Both the position numbers and the translations under genes were made by a program. Positions 7,125 to 12,007 of a stretch of DNA of 27,619 nt are shown here, one piece after another (position 1 is the stretch's first letter; each line of letters begins with the position of its first letter). The notes under the pieces are model-generated. The model ran no database searches, was not told where the DNA came from, and worked only from the letters and a program-made list of their open reading frames with translations. Origin of the DNA: a virus; the IMG/VR virus record IMGVR_UViG_3300028384_000405, positions 1-27,619 of that record; one strand, given 5' to 3'.

Positions 7125-7430
7125 ATGAACAATACAGAAAAACAGGCACGTTGGTGGAAGTATGCGGCGTGGACAGCACCATTTGTCGCATTGGCCATCC
7201 TTATAGGCGAAGAACTACTAGGCTTTGATACAGCACCCACAGCAGTCATAATCTCTGTTACATTTTTCGCAACCAGTGTATTCTGGTGGTGGTGGGCGCT
7301 AAGTAAGATTGTATATTTCACGAAATGTTCACAACGCATGGAAAAAAACGTTGAATCATTAGTTAGCGAACTACTAGAATTGAAAAAAGATGTTAGTAAT
7401 AGGGAATGGCGAGAGCCGAAAGACGATTGA
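7125..7430 (+). CDS. Small two-helix membrane protein
   Basis: A 101-residue protein with two membrane helices (about 13-29 and 38-61, the latter with a run of four tryptophans) and a charged, heptad-like C terminus (70-91), which would leave a cytoplasmic coiled coil. The ATG at 7125 is chosen because GAGAGGG precedes it at good distance; the longer frame from 7092 starts within the leader. A late box lies upstream. The size, late timing and two helices would fit a holin or holin-like protein, but the long C-terminal coiled coil is not typical. No lysozyme gene is visible nearby, so this remains a guess. The last 41 bases overlap the next gene. Confidence 0.75.
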   Translation: MNNTEKQARWWKYAAWTAPFVALAILIGEELLGFDTAPTAVIISVTFFATSVFWWWWALSKIVYFTKCSQRMEKNVESLVSELLELKKDVSNREWREPKDD

Positions 7431-7986
7431 TATAGATAGAATCAAATGTTCTAAAATAGGATGTAATGCTATCTACAGAGATTACTACATGGATCATTTA
7501 GTATGCGTTGACAAACGGATGGTAAGTGAAGTACTACACTCAGGAACAAATATAAAAGGAACATATGTTTATACTCGTCCAGACTGGTATAAAAATTTTA
7601 AAACACTGCGTGTTAGAGAAGTTCCTGAATTACCGTATATAGGAAGTGATAGATGGGACGAACCCTTTCAATGGGGTAGCGGTCCGTATGCTATTCTTTT
7701 GGCTGCAAAACAAGCTACAGACAATTTTGTAAACGTGTTAGGATTTGATCTTTGGAGTAACACAGATACTATAAACAACGTATACAAAAGCACAACTAAC
7801 TATGACGATGCAAGCAAACGTCCGATAGACCCTAGATATTGGATACATCAAATAAGCATGGTATTCAAATGTTTTCCTAAAATAAAATTTGTAATACATC
7901 AAGATAACAATTGGAATTTACCAAAAGCCTGGAATCAACCCAATGTAAAGGTTGACACGATAAGTAACATATACTATAATACATAG
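7390..7986 (+). CDS. DUF115-like (glycosyltransferase-type) protein
   Basis: A 198-residue protein beginning with LVIGNGESRKTID, a nucleotide-binding loop pattern shared with DUF115/sialyltransferase-like proteins, followed by GCNAIYRDY and LVCVDKRMV, which recur in phage members of this group. A QWGSGPYAILLAAKQA segment near 95-110 looks like the second half of the binding site. There is no signal peptide or membrane segment. It overlaps the membrane protein gene by 41 bases, and a perfect promoter for the following queD gene lies in its 3' end. It may transfer or activate a sugar for a virion or host surface glycan. The substrate is unknown and the assignment rests on motif resemblance. Confidence 0.65.
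   Translation: MLVIGNGESRKTIDIDRIKCSKIGCNAIYRDYYMDHLVCVDKRMVSEVLHSGTNIKGTYVYTRPDWYKNFKTLRVREVPELPYIGSDRWDEPFQWGSGPYAILLAAKQATDNFVNVLGFDLWSNTDTINNVYKSTTNYDDASKRPIDPRYWIHQISMVFKCFPKIKFVIHQDNNWNLPKAWNQPNVKVDTISNIYYNT
7952..7980 (+). promoter_or_regulatory. Perfect consensus sigma70 promoter for queD
   Basis: TTGACA (7952-7957), a 17-base spacer and TATAAT (7975-7980), with no mismatch. Transcription starts near 7987, leaving a leader of about 80 bases with a weak hairpin (AGTGG/CCACT, both in 7996-8022). Confidence 0.9.
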
Positions 7987-8052
7987 TATGTTATACAGTG
8001 GCCTTACATGCTCATCCCACTCTAAATATTCTGCGCATCAAACTTACTCACA

Positions 8053-8060
8053 AAAGGAGG
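8053..8060 (+). promoter_or_regulatory. Strong Shine-Dalgarno that sets the queD start
   Basis: AAAGGAGG, six bases before the ATG at 8067. It is the best ribosome binding site in the enzyme half of the window, and it rules out the longer frame that starts at 7998. Confidence 0.85.
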
Positions 8061-8066
8061 CAAGAG

Positions 8067-8651
8067 ATGAGTTTAAAAATTAAAGCAACTAAAGTATACA
8101 AGAATCTACCTTGTGGACATGCGCAACACTTTGATACTAATCCCGACGGGACTCCAGGGCACTGTGCCCAAGTACACGGCTATGACAGAAGTGTAGAGTT
8201 TACATTTGCAGGAGAACCAGACGAACATGGCTGGATTGTTCCGTTTGGGCAATTGAAGCCTGTTAAAGATTTCTTAGAATACTACTTCGATCACGTAACT
8301 GTACTACCAGCAGATGATCCACGTATTGGTACTATTCCAGAGCACATTACAGAAGGCAACGGTTTGCTAGGTAATCTACGTATATTGCCTAGCGGTGTAA
8401 GTATGGAAATGAGCAGTGTGTTTATTTGGGAGCATGTAAATCATTATGTGTATCAAACTACTCAAGGACGTTGTTATGTAGAACAAGTGCGTGTATACGA
8501 ACACGAGCGTAATGATGCAATGTGTACAGTCGACGAAGAAACTGCACGAGCAGATGCACAACGCAAAAATCCATCAGGAGAACTTTTACCTAAGAAGCCT
8601 CGCTGGGACTGGGAATCACCTAAGGACTTGATGGATCGTATTAATGGCTAA
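8067..8651 (+). CDS. QueD-like 6-carboxytetrahydropterin synthase (PTPS family)
   Basis: A 194-residue protein of the QueD/6-pyruvoyl-tetrahydropterin synthase fold, which makes 6-carboxytetrahydropterin on the route to preQ0, used by phages for deazaguanine DNA modification or for tRNA queuosine. The visible motifs are CGHAQHF (16-22), C33-A-Q-V-H37-G-Y39, GWIVPFGQLK (55-64), the catalytic-type YFDH (73-76) and the ME..FIWEH segment (113-123). The third zinc histidine of the usual HGH is Tyr39 here. The protein is longer than E. coli QueD (about 120 residues) because of a C-terminal extension rich in charged residues. No queC, queE, folE or dpdA is in the window. It starts behind a perfect promoter and a strong Shine-Dalgarno. 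Confidence 0.85.
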   Translation: MSLKIKATKVYKNLPCGHAQHFDTNPDGTPGHCAQVHGYDRSVEFTFAGEPDEHGWIVPFGQLKPVKDFLEYYFDHVTVLPADDPRIGTIPEHITEGNGLLGNLRILPSGVSMEMSSVFIWEHVNHYVYQTTQGRCYVEQVRVYEHERNDAMCTVDEETARADAQRKNPSGELLPKKPRWDWESPKDLMDRING

Positions 8652-9468
8652 GATTGACAAAACTGGTCTTTCTAAAGAAGAAGCAAAACGGCTTATGGAC
8701 GAACGCCGTTTACAAAAAGAAATAGATGCATTAGAGGATTCTGATATAGATACTTCAGGCAACTACTATATTCTATGTTTAAAACATGGACAAAAATATA
8801 GTGCAAATTACGTTAACAGACTATATAGCATGGTTAAAAGAAATTGTACATTACAATTCACGTTTGCATGTTTAACTGAAGATCCTATGGGGTTGCATGA
8901 AGATATAAAAATAATACCACTTCCTAGACATTTAACTGGATGGTGGTGTAAGCCATATATGTTCTCTAAAGATCTTCCTATCAAAGGAACTATTCTTTAT
9001 ATGGATCTCGATGTTGTAGTTTCAGGCAATATTGACAAGTTATTAACGTATCAACCTCATCAGTGGTGTACTATTAGAGACTTTACTCGTGCTATGCGAT
9101 CTAATTGGCCAAAGTATAATTCTAGCATTATTAGATTTAGCACAGGACAATTAGATTTTCTCTGGGAAAAATTTAAAATACAATACAAAGATATAATGCG
9201 TAAGTATCACGGTGATCAAGATTATTTGTATGAAGAAACCAGACGTGTAAAACCGGCATTTTTATATCCTGATAGTTGGATACAAAGTTGGAAATGGGAA
9301 GTGCGTAAAAGTAGAGAGTTTGCTCCAGGTGGTCGAAAAGGCAGTAGAACATTTAAACACATTGAACATAACGCTAAACCTAGAGTAGAATGTTGCGTTT
9401 GTGTTTTTCATGGAGATCCAAATCCTGAGCATTGTGAAGATCAATGGGTTGTTGACAATTGGAAATGA
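8644..9468 (+). CDS. DxD glycosyltransferase (GT8-like)
   Basis: A 274-residue protein. Residues 1-38 are a charged, helical extension. The catalytic region runs from YYILCLKHGQKYSANYVNRLY (first 20 residues; NTP-sugar binding strand and helix) through YMDLDVVV (119-126), whose DLD is the expected metal/UDP-sugar DxD site, to FHGDPNPEH near the C terminus, a typical closing motif of GT8/GT-A fold enzymes. Lys and Trp are abundant in the 100-160 segment. It has no membrane helix. The start overlaps the queD stop by 8 bases. With the DUF115-like and DUF6492-like genes, this gives three sugar-transfer-type genes in 9 kb. The sugar and acceptor cannot be told from sequence. Confidence 0.8.
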   Translation: MAKIDKTGLSKEEAKRLMDERRLQKEIDALEDSDIDTSGNYYILCLKHGQKYSANYVNRLYSMVKRNCTLQFTFACLTEDPMGLHEDIKIIPLPRHLTGWWCKPYMFSKDLPIKGTILYMDLDVVVSGNIDKLLTYQPHQWCTIRDFTRAMRSNWPKYNSSIIRFSTGQLDFLWEKFKIQYKDIMRKYHGDQDYLYEETRRVKPAFLYPDSWIQSWKWEVRKSREFAPGGRKGSRTFKHIEHNAKPRVECCVCVFHGDPNPEHCEDQWVVDNWK

Positions 9469-9593
9469 CTCGTATCAAAGACTTCTTTTGGTGGTATAAA
9501 CACTTGACATCTCAAGGTTACAGTCGTATAATGAGTATTGAGTATGCAAGATATAATAGTAAACACTACAACCGAAACGGCAAAAATAAATGA
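9465..9593 (+). CDS. Small hypothetical protein, 42 residues
   Basis: This short ORF opens with an ATG overlapping the TGA of the glycosyltransferase (ATGA) and ends with TGA overlapping the ATG of the UV endonuclease (ATGA). The chain of overlaps is the main reason to list it. The product is basic and aromatic (DFFWWYKH near the start, then several Tyr/Asn residues). It has no recognisable motif and no membrane helix. A perfect sigma70 promoter lies within it, so part of its sequence is fixed by regulation. It could be a non-coding stretch that happens to stay open. Confidence 0.4.
   Translation: MTRIKDFFWWYKHLTSQGYSRIMSIEYARYNSKHYNRNGKNK
9504..9532 (+). promoter_or_regulatory. Perfect consensus sigma70 promoter for the UV endonuclease
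   Basis: TTGACA (9504-9509), exactly 17 bases, then TATAAT (9527-9532). The start near 9539 gives a leader of about 50 bases before the ATG at 9590. Confidence 0.85.
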
Positions 9594-10723
9594 ATGATTT
9601 AAAGTTTACAACAGCAGGCGACTTCTTGAAACAGCAAGAAATACATCGTATTGGCTTTGCATGTAAGTACATGCATCCAGATCAAACGCAGAAAAAGAAA
9701 CTGCTTGAAGAAATTCAACGTCCATTGAACACTAAGAGTACTACAGTTCAATGGCTCAACAGACAAACACGTGATGTTGCTGAACAACGCTTGTGGGACA
9801 TCATGGTGCATAACATTCAATCGTACTACAACTTGATCGAATACGTAGGGAGTTTACCACATGAATTACGAATGGTTCGACTTGGCAGCGATGTCCTTCC
9901 TGTATACACTCAGCCTGACTGGTGCTATTATTGGAAACTACCTGCTGTGGTCGCATATTGCGAAAAGCATTTCGCAAGGGTCGGCGAGCTTGCAAGGCAG
10001 TTGGATGTACGGTTGTCTATGCATCCTTGGCAGTTTACTGTGCTTGCAAGTGATAATGACGACATAGTCGAGAGGAGCATAGAAGAATTTGAATATCACA
10101 CCGATGTCGTGCGCTGGATGGGATACGGACAGACATTTCAAGACTTTAAATGCAATGTCCACATATCGGGTAGAAAAGGTCCACAAGGCATCAAAGACGC
10201 CCTCAAGAGACTCTCGCCAGAAGCACGAAACACAATCACAATCGAAAACGACGAAAACAAGTGGGGACTCGAACACAGCCTTGAGCTCGTCGACCACTGC
10301 GCACTCGTTCTTGACATACACCACTGGTGGTGTCGTGAAGGAACATACATTTCACCAACCGACGATAGATTTGCTCGCGTAATAGATAGTTGGCGTGGTG
10401 TACGTCCTGTTATACATTACAGTTATAGTCGTGACGAACATTTGCCTGCAGACTTTGCACACAACACCATGCCTGATATGAAAGCATTACTCGAAGCAGG
10501 ACATAAGAAAGCAAAACTGCGAGCACACAGTGACTACTATCCTAACAGTGCTGTAAATGACTATGCACTATCATTCTTGCCATATGCGGACATTATGGCG
10601 GAGAGCAAGGCAAAAAATCTAGCAAGTATCGCACTATATAAATACTATATGGAGAACAACAATGAGCTATTTGAATCAAATGTACGGCAGAAAGTCGCCG
10701 GACCAGACCCAATTATCATCTGA
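9590..10723 (+). CDS. uvsE: UV damage endonuclease, UvdE/UvsE type
   Basis: A 377-residue TIM-barrel endonuclease that nicks 5' of UV photoproducts. Family landmarks appear in order: IGFACKYMH (21-29), RMVRLGSD (94-101), RLSMHPWQF (141-149, H145), NVHISGRKG (189-197), ITIENDE (216-222, E219), LVLDIHHWW (239-247), VIHYSYSRD (274-282), AHSDYYP (312-318) and DIMAESKAKNLA (334-345). These supply the His, Asp and Glu residues of the metal cluster. It is longer than bacterial UvsE (about 300 residues). The ATG overlaps the upstream TGA. The middle (9860-10380) is GC-richer with more C-ending codons than its flanks, and a second frame stays open there. The gene ends overlapping the next start by 62 bases. 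Confidence 0.93.
   Translation: MNDLKFTTAGDFLKQQEIHRIGFACKYMHPDQTQKKKLLEEIQRPLNTKSTTVQWLNRQTRDVAEQRLWDIMVHNIQSYYNLIEYVGSLPHELRMVRLGSDVLPVYTQPDWCYYWKLPAVVAYCEKHFARVGELARQLDVRLSMHPWQFTVLASDNDDIVERSIEEFEYHTDVVRWMGYGQTFQDFKCNVHISGRKGPQGIKDALKRLSPEARNTITIENDENKWGLEHSLELVDHCALVLDIHHWWCREGTYISPTDDRFARVIDSWRGVRPVIHYSYSRDEHLPADFAHNTMPDMKALLEAGHKKAKLRAHSDYYPNSAVNDYALSFLPYADIMAESKAKNLASIALYKYYMENNNELFESNVRQKVAGPDPIII
9847..9852 (+). promoter_or_regulatory. Ribosome binding site for the ORF embedded in uvsE
   Basis: AGGGAG, eight bases before the ATG at 9861, inside uvsE. It has good complementarity and spacing for an internal start. Confidence 0.4.
9861..10067 (+). CDS. Possible embedded membrane protein inside uvsE
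   Basis: A 68-residue frame, +1 relative to uvsE, with a good internal ribosome binding site (AGGGAG at 9847-9852). The product has two hydrophobic segments, about residues 8-31 (LAAMSFLYTLSLTGAIIG and on) and 48-66 (WMYGCLCILGSLLCL), joined by a serine-rich turn with a few polar residues. This is the architecture of small phage membrane proteins. Doubt comes from its position in the GC-richer part of uvsE, where several frames stay open by composition. The uvsE frame carries conserved residues throughout, so it is the older gene. No homologue is recognised. Confidence 0.35.
   Translation: MNYEWFDLAAMSFLYTLSLTGAIIGNYLLWSHIAKSISQGSASLQGSWMYGCLCILGSLLCLQVIMTT
10637..10644 (+). promoter_or_regulatory. 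T4-like late promoter box (perfect)
   Basis: TATAAATA, an exact match to the T4 late consensus. It lies inside the 3' end of uvsE, 17 bases before the ATG at 10662. Confidence 0.75.
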
Positions 10724-10952
10724 TAAAAATCCCAATCGTGTAACAGGCGGATTAAAAGCACAAGGTGTTGATCGTTTTACTATGGTTAGTGAAGACGGGT
10801 CTAATCACGAAGTGCCTACTATAGAATATGTGCGCTCTTTGGAGGAGCAGTCAAGAAAACAGCGAGCAGCTATCACTGTTTTAGAGCGAAAGCTAACTCG
10901 CTTAGATACTGCATTACAACAACTGCAATCAGCCGTTGTTAATCGCGGCTAA
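10662..10952 (+). CDS. Small coiled-coil protein, late
   Basis: A 96-residue protein starting with ATG behind GGAG (10651-10654) and a perfect late box. The N-terminal 40 residues are polar and glycine-rich (GGLKAQGVDRFT), probably flexible. Residues 50-92 form a heptad-rich helix (SLEEQSRKQRAAITVLERKL and on), likely a coiled coil and oligomerisation segment. A small virion or scaffold-type protein is plausible from the late promoter, but no family is recognised. It overlaps the end of uvsE by 62 bases, and its 3' end overlaps the convergent minus-strand gene by 24 bases. Confidence 0.75.
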   Translation: MSYLNQMYGRKSPDQTQLSSDKNPNRVTGGLKAQGVDRFTMVSEDGSNHEVPTIEYVRSLEEQSRKQRAAITVLERKLTRLDTALQQLQSAVVNRG

Positions 10953-11192
10953 GATATCTGCCTTTTTCATACTAGCATTAGCTTTAATACCATTCTTTTT
11001 AGCATGAGCTAACAAATCATTTTTTGACATACCACTTAGATCTGTCTTAGCTGATTTCTTAGTTGCAGTCTTCTTTTTAGTTGTCTTTTTAGCAACAGGT
11101 TTTGCTTGTGCTTCTACTGTGTCTTTATCTGCCTGTAATGTAGGCTCTAAAGGTGCTTCGAAACTAAAAAGTGATTTTAACCATTTAATCAT
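10929..11192 (-). CDS. Lysine-rich protein with SAP/Rho-N-like motif
   Basis: An 87-residue protein on the minus strand. AGGAGG (complement of 11200-11205) lies seven bases before the ATG. Residues 1-14 are amphipathic (MIKWLKSLFSFEAP), 15-34 an acidic linker, and 35-49 a histone H1-like run of Lys, Thr and Ala (KKTTKKKTATKK). Residues 51-86 (MSKNDLLAHAKKNGIKANAS and on) match the helix-extended-helix pattern of SAP or Rho N-terminal domains, which bind DNA or RNA. A role in nucleic acid binding or phage DNA packing is an inference. It is one of only two minus-strand genes in the window, and its 3' end overlaps the coiled-coil gene. Confidence 0.85.
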   Translation of the reverse strand: MIKWLKSLFSFEAPLEPTLQADKDTVEAQAKPVAKKTTKKKTATKKSAKTDLSGMSKNDLLAHAKKNGIKANASMKKADILAAINNG

Positions 11193-11222
11193 AATTTTTC
11201 CTCCTATAGGAACACATATTTA

Positions 11223-11230
11223 CATAAATA
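11223..11230 (+). promoter_or_regulatory. T4-like late promoter box
   Basis: CATAAATA, 20 bases before the ATG at 11251, lying between two divergent starts. AGGAG (11238-11242) follows it. Confidence 0.65.
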
Positions 11231-11250
11231 CATACACAGGAGATACAATT

Positions 11251-11466
11251 ATGAATAACAACATTTTACGTAAAAATAGATATTTGTTTAACGGTCCGAT
11301 AACAAGCTATCAAACAGATTTAAAATTGGACAAAATTGTAAGTCCTAGAGTTGATAAAGGTCAATACACTAAAATCGATACACTATTAAAACCCGATACA
11401 AGATTGAAAAAAAGTTTAGGTGCGCAAAAAAGTACATCTAACACTTATAGAGGAGCAAAATACTAA
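11251..11466 (+). CDS. Small basic hypothetical protein
   Basis: A 71-residue protein from ATG 11251, with AGGAG eight bases upstream and a late box. It is rich in Lys, Arg, Asn and Thr (ILRKNRYLF near the start; IDTLLKPDTRLKKS in the second half). It has no membrane helix, cysteine pair or known motif. The frame is open back to 11119, but that region belongs to the minus-strand gene and has no start signal. Its stop overlaps the next ATG (TAATG), so it is coupled with the small membrane protein. The late promoter suggests a virion or lysis-stage role; nothing more can be said. Confidence 0.7.
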   Translation: MNNNILRKNRYLFNGPITSYQTDLKLDKIVSPRVDKGQYTKIDTLLKPDTRLKKSLGAQKSTSNTYRGAKY

Positions 11467-11630
11467 TGAAAAAATTTATCATTGATAGATTAGGCGAACG
11501 TACAACTTTAGACGGTGCTATTTTAATTGGTGCAGGAATTGCTTTTTTAATTTTTAAACCAATTGCTAGTTTAGTAGCATACGGCGCTATTGCATACGGT
11601 GCTTGGACTATTTGGAAGAAAGAAGACTAA
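11466..11630 (+). CDS. Small hydrophobic membrane protein
   Basis: A 54-residue ORF, ATG overlapping the previous stop. Residues 1-14 are basic and polar, 16-50 are almost wholly apolar (AILIGAGIAFLIF, then ASLVAYGAIAYGAWTIW), long enough for one long or two short membrane helices, and it ends in KKED. No catalytic motif is visible. Such a protein from a late transcript could assist lysis or membrane attachment, but no family is recognised. Its TAA (11628-11630) shares bases with the stop codon of the convergent minus-strand gene. Confidence 0.7.
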   Translation: MKKFIIDRLGERTTLDGAILIGAGIAFLIFKPIASLVAYGAIAYGAWTIWKKED

Positions 11631-11914
11631 AGTTTTCCGATAGGCAAGTCACTACTAGCACTTAGATTCCAAATCTGTTTGCGTTCTACGCCTTTTTTTT
11701 GTGCAAATACTTTTGCATCACATTCACTACATACATGGAAATAATTATTGTTTAGCCTTTTAGGATCCATGCTACCTCTAGGACGTTCAAACTCTGCATC
11801 ACAATTATCACAACGAAATACACACATAGTTAATTCACGCTTATAGGGGTGTTCCTTGCCGGTTTTGCTTTTACGAATATGTCGTGTTTGCGTTTTATAT
11901 TCTTTCATAAACAT
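11627..11914 (-). CDS. Zinc-ribbon-type small protein
   Basis: A 95-residue minus-strand protein from ATG at 11914 (an ATG at 11908 is equally possible, and neither has a Shine-Dalgarno; the longer frame to 11974 would add a hydrophobic stretch coded by promoter DNA). The first 27 residues are basic. Two cysteine pairs, C35xxC38 and C62xxC65, about 24 residues apart, form a probable zinc ribbon around RPRGSMDPKRLNNNYFHVC. A weak sigma70-like pair (TTGCTA, 18 bases, TATAAT) can be drawn on the minus strand at about 11934-11963. The function is unknown, perhaps nucleic acid binding. It overlaps the convergent gene by four bases. Confidence 0.75.
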   Translation of the reverse strand: MFMKEYKTQTRHIRKSKTGKEHPYKRELTMCVFRCDNCDAEFERPRGSMDPKRLNNNYFHVCSECDAKVFAQKKGVERKQIWNLSASSDLPIGKL

Positions 11915-11947
11915 AACTATATTTACATTAAGATTATAAAATGAACT

Positions 11948-11955
11948 GATAAATA
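11948..11955 (+). promoter_or_regulatory. T4-like late promoter box for the giant fibre gene
   Basis: GATAAATA, about 52 bases before the ATG at 12008, the first gene of the main late block. GGAG (11996-11999) is the Shine-Dalgarno. Confidence 0.75.
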
Positions 11956-12007
11956 CTAGCAATAGAGCTAACATTTAGCTTGAAAATACAATTCTGGAGC
12001 ATATATA

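Noticed and set aside
7987-8066. preQ1 riboswitch in the queD leader
   Set aside because: The leader has only a weak five-pair hairpin, and the conserved pseudoknot and A-rich tail of preQ1-I are not seen.
9938-10324. 128-residue minus-strand frame opposite uvsE
   Set aside because: It is antisense to conserved uvsE motifs, has no ribosome binding site, and a composition effect explains it.
10089-10382. 97-residue + strand frame inside uvsE, open after the embedded ORF
   Set aside because: It starts with TTG without a clear Shine-Dalgarno, its product is a low-complexity Ser/Thr/Lys string, and it sits in the GC-richer patch where frames stay open by composition.
11915-11974. Longer start for the zinc-ribbon gene with a hydrophobic N terminus
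   Set aside because: The extra 20 residues come from DNA holding the late box of the giant gene, and no ribosome binding site supports the upstream ATG.
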